A stretch of DNA of 64,000 bases. It comes from Natronosalvus hydrolyticus (lineage in GTDB: Archaea; Halobacteriota; Halobacteria; Halobacteriales; Natrialbaceae). The stretch lies in the NCBI GenBank assembly GCA_025517525.1, contig JAOPJZ010000015.1, positions 1-64,000 of the forward strand. Direction: 5' to 3'. The first letter of the stretch is position 1, and each line of letters begins with the position of its first letter. Below the pieces are notes generated by a model, which did not search any database, was not told the origin of the DNA, and worked only from the letters and a program-made list of their open reading frames with translations. The position numbers were made by a program, and so were the translations under genes. This document shows, piece by piece, positions 16,996 to 25,453 of the stretch.

Positions 16996-17460
16996 CTATT
17001 CGTCTCGATAAAACGATTCGTGCACGGCGAGGCCTTCTTCCTCGAGGACGGGGCCATCGACGACGGTGTCCCCGTTGCCTGCTGCGATCACCTCGGCACA
17101 CGGTATCTCGATGACGCCGCCGCCGCGAAGCGCTGCTAGGGACCTCCCCTCGACGCTGTAGACGACCCGGCCGAGACCGGCGTAGTGGATGGCCGCGGCA
17201 CACATCGGACAGGGCTCGGTACTCGTATACATCGTGCACGCCACTCGGTCGTCGGGCTCGAGTTCGCTGGCTGCCCAGCGTGCGAGTATGAACTCGGGAT
17301 GGGCCGCGATATCGTCGTCGGTGAGCGTTCGGTTGCGAGCTTCGCGGACGATTTCGCCGTCTACCTCGAGGAGCGAGCCAAAGGGCGTGTTCCCGTTGTC
17401 GACGGCTTCTTCGGCGAGTTCGATGGCGCGCCTGATAAACGCTTCCTGGGTGTCTGACAT
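16996..17460 (-). CDS. Nucleoside/nucleobase deaminase (CDA fold)
   Basis: Zinc-dependent hydrolytic deaminase of the tRNA-adenosine/guanine/cytosine deaminase group, 154 residues. The zinc site is H54-P55-E56 and P83-C84-P85-M86-C87. The usual first motif is HAE; here it is HPE, retaining the zinc histidine and catalytic glutamate. The start MSDTQEAFIRRAIELA (17460) is typical of guanine- or nucleoside-deaminase members, while the longer reading frame upstream is not. It lies tail-to-tail with the rhomboid gene, 12 bp apart. Substrate is uncertain: guanine, cytosine or another nucleoside. Confidence 0.85.
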   Translation of the reverse strand: MSDTQEAFIRRAIELAEEAVDNGNTPFGSLLEVDGEIVREARNRTLTDDDIAAHPEFILARWAASELEPDDRVACTMYTSTEPCPMCAAAIHYAGLGRVVYSVEGRSLAALRGGGVIEIPCAEVIAAGNGDTVVDGPVLEEEGLAVHESFYRDE

Positions 17461-17651
17461 AGCGTACGGTTGGGCCACACGGATATAGAGACTGTCGCTG
17501 GCGACGGTACAGTGGCTGTCACCGGCGTGTGACTGATTCGAGCGTTTGACTCGAGGGAGGTGCGTTGTGCACAACGTAGTGTGTTGCCAGCGTTTCCGAC
17601 CGTGAAGAGATGACAACAAATTATATGAATCGAGCACTGGTTTGGTGAGCC

Positions 17652-17858
17652 ATGGAGCTCTCCGAACTCGGCTCGAGTAGCACGACGGGACGCAATGGTT
17701 CGGGAGCGGCTGCCGCCGGCGCTGCCGTCTTTTCCCTCGTGATTGGCTCGGTCGTCTACCTCTCGTCGGAATCGATGGTGACGACGGCGGCCGTGATGGC
17801 CGTGCTACTCGTCGTCATGGTCGTGTTCAACACGCTTTATAACCGATTCATTTTGTGA
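17652..17858 (+). CDS. Small hypothetical membrane protein (68 aa)
   Basis: A 68-residue product with two hydrophobic segments (about residues 18-38 and 42-62) and a short positively charged end, RFIL. The start ATG at 17652 follows an AT-rich promoter-like block (AAATTATATG at 17619-17628). No family is recognised. It could be a two-helix membrane peptide; function is unknown, and coding status rests on codon pattern and promoter position. Confidence 0.55.
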   Translation: MELSELGSSSTTGRNGSGAAAAGAAVFSLVIGSVVYLSSESMVTTAAVMAVLLVVMVVFNTLYNRFIL

Positions 17859-17928
17859 GGAACCGCTCGATAATCCTGCTCGAGCCAGTTACCTCCAAAA
17901 AGGGTACTTCACTGGCCCAAATGAGGGC

Positions 17929-18978
17929 CTACGCACTGCTTTCCAGATCGCTCGCGACCCGCTCCCCGACCTCGAGGCCGTTGGCGAGTGCGGCGTGAAG
18001 TCGCCCCTCGCCGGCAACCCAATCCCCGAGGAGGTACAGGCCGTCAGCTTCGGCGGCTTCCAGTGGGGCTCTCGAGACGCCATCCTCGGGTAAGGCGTAG
18101 CGCCAACCCTGGTAGTCCGTCCAGTCGGGGCCGGTCAGGCGCTCGTCCTCGAGAAGCGATGCGGTGCCCTCGATGAGCGTCCGAAGATTGTTCTCGCGCG
18201 GCGCGTCGTACTGTGCTTTTGACCACTCGTTGCCGGCCTGGATGACCAGCAGTGATTCACCGTCGGGGACGTGGCCCGGTTTGCACTCCTCGCGGGCGAC
18301 CCAGCCAATATCGTGTGCCTTGTCGGTGTTGACTAGCGCGTAGTACGGAACGTCGAGTTTGAACGGATAGTGAGCGACGGCGGTTATCACGGTTCGATAC
18401 GGGACGTTTTCGACGGCGTCCTGCAATGGACGACGATGCTCGCTCGCCCAGTCGGCACGCTCGAGCAGCGCTGCCGTCTGTGGGGCTGGCGGGTTCAAAA
18501 GCAGGACATCGAACGGGCCCCACTCGTTCCCGTCTGTGTCCTCGACCCGCCAGATTTCCCCGTCGCGACGAATCGCCTCGACATGGGTTTCCTGGTGTAT
18601 CGTGGCCTCGGTTCGAGCGAACAACCGCTTTGCAAGCTGTGTGAGTCCGGCTTCGTAGCTCCACTTGTGGTCGTCGCTTTCCCGTCCCGGTTCGACCGTG
18701 CCCTCGCTGTCGAACGTCCAGATCGGTTCGTCGATGTTGACCAGGCCGTCGGTCTCGAGCGTGTTCGTCACGAGGTCGGTGACACGGTTGTCGTCGGCTT
18801 TCAGGTAGTTCGCGCCGTACTCGTAGACACAGCCGTGCTTTCGGCGGGTTGCCGCCCGACCGCAGAGTCCGCGTGATTTCTCGAGCACCGTAATCGCTGC
18901 ACCCGGTTGCTGTGTTGAGAGGATGTAGGCTGCACCGGCGGCCGCCGCACCGGCTCCGACGATACCGATTCGGTTCAT
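17929..18978 (-). CDS. FAD-dependent amine-oxidase/renalase-like oxidoreductase
   Basis: A 349-residue flavoprotein. The dinucleotide-binding motif GIVGAGAAAAGAAYIL lies at residues 4-19, followed by the adenine-ribose contact VLEKSRGLCGRAATRR (about 32-47) and a C-terminal flavin contact YLLGDWVAGEGRLHAAL near residue 315. This arrangement matches the renalase-like NAD(P)/FAD-dependent oxidoreductases of haloarchaea. The electron donor and acceptor are unknown; relatives oxidise amines or reduced nicotinamide isomers. It stands between a small membrane protein and ubaA, all read independently. Confidence 0.85.
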   Translation of the reverse strand: MNRIGIVGAGAAAAGAAYILSTQQPGAAITVLEKSRGLCGRAATRRKHGCVYEYGANYLKADDNRVTDLVTNTLETDGLVNIDEPIWTFDSEGTVEPGRESDDHKWSYEAGLTQLAKRLFARTEATIHQETHVEAIRRDGEIWRVEDTDGNEWGPFDVLLLNPPAPQTAALLERADWASEHRRPLQDAVENVPYRTVITAVAHYPFKLDVPYYALVNTDKAHDIGWVAREECKPGHVPDGESLLVIQAGNEWSKAQYDAPRENNLRTLIEGTASLLEDERLTGPDWTDYQGWRYALPEDGVSRAPLEAAEADGLYLLGDWVAGEGRLHAALANGLEVGERVASDLESSA

Positions 18979-19097
18979 ACTCGCCGGTTGGCTTCGGTGG
19001 GAATTAACTGTGGGGTCACCCCTCGAGGCTGCCGGTTCAGCCCTGGCGTCAGGCGTTCATCCCTCGAGACTGCCGGTTCTGCCCTCGAAATCGGGGT

Positions 19098-19928
19098 TCA
19101 ATCGGCGTCGATAGTACAGGTGTGCTCGTAACTGACGTCGCCAACGGAGTCGATGGCCGGTTGGTCGCCACAGACCGGGCAGTTCGGATTGTGCTGGAGT
19201 TCGACCGTCTCGAAGGACATGTCCATCGCGTCATAGAGTAACAGCCGTCCCTCGAGGACGTCCCCTTGCTCGAGCAGCAGTTTGACGACTTCGGTGGCCT
19301 GGATACAGCCGACCGTGCCAGGTAAGACGCCGAGGACGCCCGTGGTCGCACAGTCGGGAACGGTGCCGGGTTCGGGCGCTTCCGGGAAGATACACCGATA
19401 ACAGGGGCCGTCGCTGCCCTCACGGTTCGGTATCGTCGTCACTTGTCCTTCGAAGCGATAGATCGCGCCGTGAGATAACGCGGTTCCCGAGAGCACGCAG
19501 TAGTCGTTGAGCAGGTATCGCGTCGCGAAGTTGTCACTGGCGTCCAGGACGACGTCGTACCCGCCAGCCAGTTCGTCGACGTTCTCGGGGGTGAGCCGTG
19601 TCTCGTAGATTTCGACGGACACGTCCGGGTTGAGTCGGTGGACGTAATCGGCCGCACTCTCGACTTTCGGCCGCCCGACGTCGTCGTCGCCGTGGACGAT
19701 CTGGCGCTGGAGGTTCGAGCGCTCGACGACATCGTCGTCGACGATGCCGAGGTGGCCGACGCCGGCCGCCGCGAGATACTGAATCGCCGGGGACCCGAGA
19801 CCGCCGGCACCGACGACGAGGACGGACCCCTCGAGCAGCCGTTTCTGCCCCTCGGGACCGACCTCGTCCATGATGACGTGTCTCGAGTAACGGTCCAGTT
19901 GGGTCGCATCGAGGCGGAGATCACTCAT
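19098..19928 (-). CDS. ubaA: SAMP-activating E1-like enzyme UbaA (ThiF/MoeB/HesA family)
   Basis: Adenylates the C-terminal glycine of the ubiquitin-like SAMP proteins, serving protein conjugation, molybdopterin synthesis and tRNA thiolation in haloarchaea. The 276-residue protein begins with a helical DRYSRHVIMDEVG segment; the ATP-binding GAGGLGSP is at about residues 42-49. Zinc ligands appear as CYRC (near 180) and CPVC (near 252), and the active-site cysteine candidate is in PDCATTGVLG near residue 196. The 276-residue length matches known UbaA. It is a single-copy housekeeping gene; thiF and moeB are alternative names for homologues. Confidence 0.92.
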   Translation of the reverse strand: MSDLRLDATQLDRYSRHVIMDEVGPEGQKRLLEGSVLVVGAGGLGSPAIQYLAAAGVGHLGIVDDDVVERSNLQRQIVHGDDDVGRPKVESAADYVHRLNPDVSVEIYETRLTPENVDELAGGYDVVLDASDNFATRYLLNDYCVLSGTALSHGAIYRFEGQVTTIPNREGSDGPCYRCIFPEAPEPGTVPDCATTGVLGVLPGTVGCIQATEVVKLLLEQGDVLEGRLLLYDAMDMSFETVELQHNPNCPVCGDQPAIDSVGDVSYEHTCTIDAD

Positions 19929-20215
19929 ACGCTTTCCTTGACGGGGGAGGCCAAAAAGTGCGCGGGCATCGCGAGCGGTTCAGGGAGAATCTGCTGTACG
20001 GGTCGCCCAGTGGACTGGTGGCCCGATCTACGACTGATACCCTGCACGAGCTGTTCCGTGCATTCGTCGTCGAGAGTCGGTACTGGCCCACGAATGACCA
20101 CTGGGACCCGCTCACCGACCGCGTCAGGTCCTCGGCTGTTCAGTTCGACACAGGGGGTGTGTTAAACGTTGTCACTACCCTATGCTTTATGTGTGTTGTG
20201 TGCTATACATTGACT

Positions 20216-20401
20216 ATGGCATCCTCACCCAACGGTGCCGGTGACGACGTGTTCGACCAGTTCCTTGCAGACCGCGGCCACGCGGTAGAACGAACAGGTT
20301 GGGAACGCGATTATAACAAAAAACAGTGTCCGGACTGTGGCGGTCTTCACGACACGTCCGCGACAACCTGTACCGTCTGTGGGTGGCGTCCGCGGCCCTG
20401 A
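20216..20401 (+). CDS. HVO_0416-family zinc-finger protein (61 aa)
   Basis: A micro-protein with two paired CxxC motifs, CPDC and CTVC, spaced to bind one zinc ion, plus an N-terminal acidic segment starting MASSPNGAGDDVFDQF. I recognise the sequence as the HVO_0416 zinc-finger family, conserved in haloarchaea. Function is unknown; small zinc-finger proteins of this group affect biofilm, motility or stress traits when deleted in Haloferax. The ATG at 20216 follows a TATA-like ATACATTG segment. It is followed by 306 bp containing a family B element. Confidence 0.85.
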   Translation: MASSPNGAGDDVFDQFLADRGHAVERTGWERDYNKKQCPDCGGLHDTSATTCTVCGWRPRP

Positions 20402-20517
20402 AACGAGCTTTTCCGTTTTTTGCCGGCCTCGAGTACGGGCAGTGATACGGATGTCTCTGCGCACCCACACCTGGTGTTCGAAACGGTATTCGACGGAGAC
20501 GGGGCCCCAGTCTCTAT

Positions 20518-20601
20518 CATACGGTCTACTGTAACTGTTTGCCGTGATTGCCGACCCGATATGGACAATCACCGGTAAGAGACGACAGTAAACCGTATCA
20601 C
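20518..20601 (+). repeat. Miniature inverted-repeat element, family B, copy 1
   Basis: About 84 bp with outer arms CATACGGTCTACTGTA and ACAGTAAACCGTATCAC and an inner palindrome GTGATTGCCGACCC...GACAATCACCGG. Copies occur at 43515-43600 (inverted) and 45655-45740. It sits between two genes for zinc-finger micro-proteins and separates them. The nested inverted repeats would fold into a long hairpin in RNA or DNA, so it could also act as a transcription barrier. Confidence 0.8.
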
Positions 20602-20708
20602 TCACCGTAAAACATGCTGGATTGTGTGACTGTTGGCCCTAATTTCAGCCCCCTACAGTCGATACAATTATTACGGATTATTCCTCACTGATGACGTAGG
20701 GATTATCA

Positions 20709-20870
20709 ATGCCCAAATGTCAAAACTGCGGTGGGTTCGTGACGGATGCGTATGCGCGAGTGTTTACCCCTCGGGGTGTCGAAAACCCACGTGTCTGTCC
20801 CCAGTGTACGGATAAAATCCGTGACGGTGCGGAGGTTCGACAGGCACGCTCACCACGGAACAATTCCTGA
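20709..20870 (+). CDS. Small zinc-binding protein (DUF7563-like), 53 aa
   Basis: An overlooked short gene, readable from ATG 20709 to the TGA ending at 20870: MPKCQNCGGFVTDAYARVF then two further cysteines in VCPQC. The paired CxxC motifs suggest one zinc site. It matches the haloarchaeal small-protein family with start MPKCQNCG, which I recall as DUF7563. An AT-rich promoter (ACAATTATTACGG, about 20666-20680) lies 30-45 bp before it. Function is unknown, but the conserved start and cysteine spacing support a real gene. Confidence 0.8.
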   Translation: MPKCQNCGGFVTDAYARVFTPRGVENPRVCPQCTDKIRDGAEVRQARSPRNNS

Positions 20871-21055
20871 CGCCTCATTTTTGCGCGTTTTCGCGCTCGA
20901 GTTTCCCGATACTGTGCGTGGTGCTCGAGTGTTTCGCATCCATAACTGCCTCGAGAGATGACGGTCAAACCAACCCGAACGGGGCCTTCTTTCCGGTCGG
21001 TTCAGCCGGTCCAAACCCACGTCACTTATAAGAGTCGCGGCCCTGATACGCTACA

Positions 21056-22927
21056 ATGGCTACGACGGAGGCGGACACGGAGGTAACCCGTCTATTTGGC
21101 GGTCCCGGCAGCGGGAAGACGACAGCTCTCCTCGATCACGTCGAAGAGATCCTCGAGCAAGACGACGTCACGTTTCGGGACATTCTGGTCGTCTCGTACA
21201 CTCGAGCGGCAGCACAGGAAATTCGCGAACGACTCGCCGAACGACTCGACGAAAACCCGCGAGCGTTGCAGGGCAACGTCTGTACGATGCACGCGAAAGC
21301 GTACGATCTTCTCGATCTCTCTCGCGGCGACGTCATCGGCGAAAAGGACAAAGAGGCCTTCTGTGAGGAGTACGGCCTCGAGTACGAAGACGAGTACAGC
21401 GGGGCCGGCCGCCGGACGGCCCGGTCGACCACCATCGGGAACAAGATCATCGCGACGAGCCAGTGGCTCCAGCGAACTCGCCGTGATGTCGCCGACTGGT
21501 ACGACGTGCCGTTCCAGTGGGACGTCGAAGAGGTCCGACTCCCACCCGAAATCGATCCGAACGCCCAGGAAGGCAACAAGTACACGCCGACCTGGCCTTC
21601 GGACGACGACCGGATCGATGTCCCTGAAGCGATCAGGGCCTGGCGGAACTACAAGGGCCAGGAAGGAAAAATCGGCTTCGCCGACATGCTCGAGCGAGTC
21701 AAGCAACGCTCGCTCGTGCCGAACGTCGACTACCTCGTCATCGACGAGTTTCAGGACATCACCACTCTGCAGTACGATGTCTACGAGGAGTGGAAACCAT
21801 ACGTCAGGCGCGTGTTGATCGCCGGCGACGACGACCAGGTCGTCTACTCTTGGCAGGGTGCTGACCCAGCACTGTTGCTCGATGAACGAGTGGACGACGA
21901 TATTATCTTGCCGAACTCTTACCGGCTGCCATCGAACGTCCTCAACGCGGTCAATCAGGAAATCCGGCACATCGACGTCCGACAGGATAAGGACCTGAAC
22001 CCCCGCAAAGAGGGTGGGCTCGTCGACGCCTACCAGAACCGGTCGATGCTCGATGTCGTCCGGATGGTCCGCCAGACGCTCGTCGAAGGTGACGGGACGA
22101 TCATGCTCCTGTTCCGGGCACGCTACCAAATGTTCCAGTTCATCGATGAATTCATCACCGAAGGCATTCCGTTTACCGCACTGACCGACCAGCGGATGTG
22201 GACCGACCGACTGACCCAGTACGTCCGGGCGATCGAAGCGCTCGAGAACGACGATGACGTGACCGGGTTGCAGGCCCGACGACTCGCCGACATGCTGATG
22301 GACTCGGCGTTTGGCACCAACGAACGGGACGCCCTGTTCGACGAAATAGACGACCGTCAGGAGGAAGCGGGTATCGAGGACCTCGAGGATCTGCTCATCC
22401 CGGCAGACGTCATCCGAGACCACGCGCCGTTCCTCCCCGGCCCGGCTTCGGCCTCCGATATGGTTCGGAAGGTAACGAATTTCCAGAAGAAGTCGATCAA
22501 GGCCTACTTTGCCATCGGCACCTATCAGGGGATGCCGACCGACCGCGTTCGTGTCGGCACGATTCACTCGGCGAAAGGTCGTGAGGCCGACCACGTTTTC
22601 GTCGGCACCGACCTCACCGAGAAGGTCGTCGAGCAGATGGTCGCGACCGTGGACGACCCGACGGACATCCCCGGCGTCGAGGAGTTCACCAAGACCACCT
22701 CCCCCGTTCCCGTCCTCACTGACAACGAACGGCGCGTCTTTTACGTCGGCATGTCTCGAGCCCGCGAACGGCTCGTCCTCCTCGAGAACCTGGTGGACGG
22801 CGCGCCAACGCTGCCGATAGACGTCTTGCTCAACAACCGCCGGACCGACGCTGACCTCGAGGAACTGATCGAACAGGCCCAACAGCCCGAATCGGAACGC
22901 CTCGAGGAGGCCGAAGTCGAAGCGTGA
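21056..22927 (+). CDS. UvrD/Rep-like superfamily 1 DNA helicase
   Basis: A 623-residue 3'-5' helicase-type ATPase. The Walker A motif GGPGSGKTT is at residues 15-23, Walker B DEFQD near residue 231, motif III GDDDQVVYSWQGAD near 259-272, and motifs V/VI appear as GTIHSAKGREADHVFVG and MSRARERLVLL. These are complete, so an active enzyme is expected. It should act in DNA repair or replication restart, but the partner is unknown. The ATG at 21056 (MATTEADTEV) follows TTATAAG. The stop overlaps the start of the M24-like gene by 4 bp (GTGA), so the two are translationally coupled. Confidence 0.9.
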   Translation: MATTEADTEVTRLFGGPGSGKTTALLDHVEEILEQDDVTFRDILVVSYTRAAAQEIRERLAERLDENPRALQGNVCTMHAKAYDLLDLSRGDVIGEKDKEAFCEEYGLEYEDEYSGAGRRTARSTTIGNKIIATSQWLQRTRRDVADWYDVPFQWDVEEVRLPPEIDPNAQEGNKYTPTWPSDDDRIDVPEAIRAWRNYKGQEGKIGFADMLERVKQRSLVPNVDYLVIDEFQDITTLQYDVYEEWKPYVRRVLIAGDDDQVVYSWQGADPALLLDERVDDDIILPNSYRLPSNVLNAVNQEIRHIDVRQDKDLNPRKEGGLVDAYQNRSMLDVVRMVRQTLVEGDGTIMLLFRARYQMFQFIDEFITEGIPFTALTDQRMWTDRLTQYVRAIEALENDDDVTGLQARRLADMLMDSAFGTNERDALFDEIDDRQEEAGIEDLEDLLIPADVIRDHAPFLPGPASASDMVRKVTNFQKKSIKAYFAIGTYQGMPTDRVRVGTIHSAKGREADHVFVGTDLTEKVVEQMVATVDDPTDIPGVEEFTKTTSPVPVLTDNERRVFYVGMSRARERLVLLENLVDGAPTLPIDVLLNNRRTDADLEELIEQAQQPESERLEEAEVEA

Positions 22928-24132
22928 GCGAGCGGCCGGTCGTGAGTTCGGTGCCTGATTCCGTTTTTGACACTGCCCGAGCGACGCGAATGCGAGACGT
23001 GCTGGCCGAGCGTGGAGCGACGGCGTTCGTCCACGCCGGAACGCTCGAGGATCCGACGGTTCGGTTCGCACTCCAGGCGGGCAGTGATTCGTGTCTCGAT
23101 GATGACGCCCTCGAGTCCCCGACTCGGTTGCAGAGTGGGACGGTGTATGCCGTCGGTTTCGACGGTGAACGGTGGCACAGCGTTTCGAAGCCGCCACGTG
23201 ATGGTGGCGATCACCCGTCACAGATCCTCGCCGAATTGCTGCTCGAGGATGGTACGACTGATGCGGGGGCGATGGAGACATGTTCGCGACTCCTGACGCC
23301 GGCGCACATCCCCCACGACGCGGCGCTGTATCTCGAAGGGGCCGGTTTCGAACTCGCCTCGAGTGACGCCCTTTCACGACTCCGTGTCAGGAAAACGGAG
23401 CCGGAACTGGCTGCGATCGAACGAGCACAGTTGGCCGCCCGTACCGGTCTCGAACGCGCGATGTCGCTGCTCGAGCGAGCTGACTTCGGCATCGAATCGG
23501 CCAGTGATACTGGGGAGGCGACGCTCGTCCTCGAGGACGCACCCCTGACGGCCGATCGCCTCGAAAGGGCACTCGAGGTGGGCGTGCTCGAGGCTGGTGG
23601 TCGTCCCGTCTCGAGTCGCGTCGTGTGGCCGGGCGCGAACGGGGGTACGAACAGCCCTCAAACGGCGGCACTGCCGGCTGGCGGACCACTCATCATCACC
23701 GTTGAATCGAGTGACGCCGGCTATCACGGTCGCCAGACGCGAACGCTCGTCGCCGATCCCGATGGCGGTCCCGAACGACGTGCACACATCGGACTCACGC
23801 ACGGGTTTCGCTCGGTGCAGTCGCTGCTCACGGCCGGCGAGGCGACGGTGGGGACCGTCGAGGCCGACCTCGAGGCCGAAATCCGGGCGTTCGGCTTCGA
23901 CGAGACGGCGGCTATCGACGTACAGGTCGGCGGTATCGGCCTCGAGCGGCTCGAACGGCCGCTTCAGGCAGGGTCGACAATCGAACGTCGGTCGCCGGTC
24001 GTCGTCGACGCGAGCCTCGAGACGGACGTGGGCCGGATTCGCATCGCGGACGTAATCGTTCGTGCGGAAGACGGCGAGCGAGCACGGTGGCTTTCGCCTG
24101 CCTCGCGGTCGCTGGTCCCGAACAACGGCTAA
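22924..24132 (+). CDS. M24 (creatinase/aminopeptidase P) fold protein lacking most metal ligands
   Basis: A 402-residue protein beginning at GTG 22924, which overlaps the helicase stop by 4 bp. The C-terminal half (about 165-395) has the creatinase/aminopeptidase-P fold pattern, e.g. AGYHGRQTRTLV (265-276) and RIRIADVIVRAEDG (371-384). In active enzymes five residues bind two metals: two Asp, one His and two Glu. Here the corresponding positions read E261, Q271 and G337 (in VGGIGLE), and A375, so at least four are missing. The protein is therefore probably non-hydrolytic, perhaps a binding or scaffold protein. An alternative start at ATG 22990 is possible. Coupling to the helicase suggests a shared role. 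Confidence 0.75.
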   Translation: MSERPVVSSVPDSVFDTARATRMRDVLAERGATAFVHAGTLEDPTVRFALQAGSDSCLDDDALESPTRLQSGTVYAVGFDGERWHSVSKPPRDGGDHPSQILAELLLEDGTTDAGAMETCSRLLTPAHIPHDAALYLEGAGFELASSDALSRLRVRKTEPELAAIERAQLAARTGLERAMSLLERADFGIESASDTGEATLVLEDAPLTADRLERALEVGVLEAGGRPVSSRVVWPGANGGTNSPQTAALPAGGPLIITVESSDAGYHGRQTRTLVADPDGGPERRAHIGLTHGFRSVQSLLTAGEATVGTVEADLEAEIRAFGFDETAAIDVQVGGIGLERLERPLQAGSTIERRSPVVVDASLETDVGRIRIADVIVRAEDGERARWLSPASRSLVPNNG

Positions 24133-24281
24133 CGTGATACGCGGGTACCGCGAGCAGTAATGGTTCCTCGAGGATGTTGCACTCACACGGAGTGGAAAAA
24201 CGCCTCACTGGGAGTATCGACACTGTCTGCCAGACAGCGACGAATCGGGTGGTCGCTGACGATGAGACGACACCGAACCTA

Positions 24282-24743
24282 TCAGTCGACCCGGAACAAC
24301 CGGTAGGAGCCCTGCCCGGTCGCCACCTCGGTCGTCTCGCCGTCAGGGGTCGTACTTTCGACGGTGATCTCACTGACACCGACGCTCTGGCCGGCCCGGA
24401 CGATGGTCGCCGTCGCCTCGAGGTCGCCCGTCGCCGGGCGCAGGTAGTTGACGTTGAGGTTGATGGTCGCGGCACCGGACTCGGTCGGTTTGTCGAAGTC
24501 GGTGTGGAAGACGAGGCCACCGACGGTGTCGATGAGCGTGGCAGCGACGCCGCCGTGGATATCCGGGCGGTGGTCGCCACGGCCGGGCCGGGTGTTCGTG
24601 AGCTTTTCGTCGTAGGGTATCGCCATCGTCATCTCGCCGTAGTCGACGTGCTCGACGGTCGTCCCCAGCCAGGAGAGAAACTCGTGGTCGGTGTCGATAT
24701 GTGTCTGTAAAATGGCTCCCATCTGCTCGAACGACTCGGACAT
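24282..24743 (-). CDS. PaaI-family hotdog thioesterase
   Basis: A 153-residue single-hotdog protein. The PaaI signature appears as DIHGGVAATLIDTVGG (about residues 61-76), with the conserved HGG contact and a following catalytic-type Asp. It would hydrolyse acyl-CoA thioesters, probably aromatic or medium-chain, as a homotetramer. The substrate is not predictable from sequence. It reads leftward and is convergent with the M24-like gene, 149 bp apart; no operon partner is seen. Confidence 0.88.
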   Translation of the reverse strand: MSESFEQMGAILQTHIDTDHEFLSWLGTTVEHVDYGEMTMAIPYDEKLTNTRPGRGDHRPDIHGGVAATLIDTVGGLVFHTDFDKPTESGAATINLNVNYLRPATGDLEATATIVRAGQSVGVSEITVESTTPDGETTEVATGQGSYRLFRVD

Positions 24744-25029
24744 ACTCTCGAGTGTGTGGGCCAGTGATTTGTGTCCTGCGTTTAGCCGTCCGCTCGAGTG
24801 GGTTGGGACAGCCGGGATTCGGATGTGTAGGCAGGGGTTGGCCCTCTGGTCGCCGTTGCGGGAGCGCTCGGACAGTCGTCGTCGCCCGATACCTGACAGG
24901 GGTATCGTGCTTTCCGACGTCCGAACAACGGGGAGCCGACACGGTGAGACGATTCATCGGCAGCCGAGGTAGATCTCTCGGGGCTGACCCGAGATGAAGG
25001 GTTTTCACTGCCGAGGGCAAGTGTATAGT

Positions 25030-25398
25030 ATGGCCACTATCACCCCATCTCGATTCGACGAGAAGCGGGACTCGAGCGACCCGTTCGTGTTGGACATTCG
25101 CCCGAGCGACTCGTTCGAACGCGAGCACATCGAGGGGAGTTACAACGTGCCGGTGTATTCGGACCTCCAGCGTGGCAACGAGGATTCGTTTCGCCGACGA
25201 CTGGACGAGATTCCCGGCGACCGTCCGGTTGTCGTCGTCTGCAAGGCCGGTATCGTCGCTCGCAAGGCGACGGCGATTTTGGACGACGAAGGCCACGAGT
25301 CGATGACGCTGCTGGGCGGTATGGGCGGGTGGAACGGCTATCAGCAAAACTCGCTCGGGTACAAAATCCGGTCGCTGGTGTGGAAACTCACGCGGTGA
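25030..25398 (+). CDS. Rhodanese-domain protein
   Basis: A 122-residue single rhodanese domain. The active-site loop is CKAGIVAR (C-x5-R), with the sulfur-carrying cysteine near residue 77, preceded by FVLDIRPSDSFEREHIEGSYNVP, the conserved substrate-site entry. It may act as a sulfur transferase. The ATG at 25030 (MATITPSRF) is chosen over an upstream in-frame ATG at 24994 because of domain alignment. It is convergent with the sulfatase gene 55 bp away. Confidence 0.88.
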   Translation: MATITPSRFDEKRDSSDPFVLDIRPSDSFEREHIEGSYNVPVYSDLQRGNEDSFRRRLDEIPGDRPVVVVCKAGIVARKATAILDDEGHESMTLLGGMGGWNGYQQNSLGYKIRSLVWKLTR

Positions 25399-25453
25399 GT
25401 GGCTCACTTTTCGCACGCACGTAGCAGGCATCTCGGACCAATACTCGGCACTG

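Noticed and set aside
21092..23377. Very long open frame on the minus strand opposite the helicase
   Set aside because: It is the reverse complement of the UvrD-like gene, arises from GC-rich codon bias, and has no family-like motifs.
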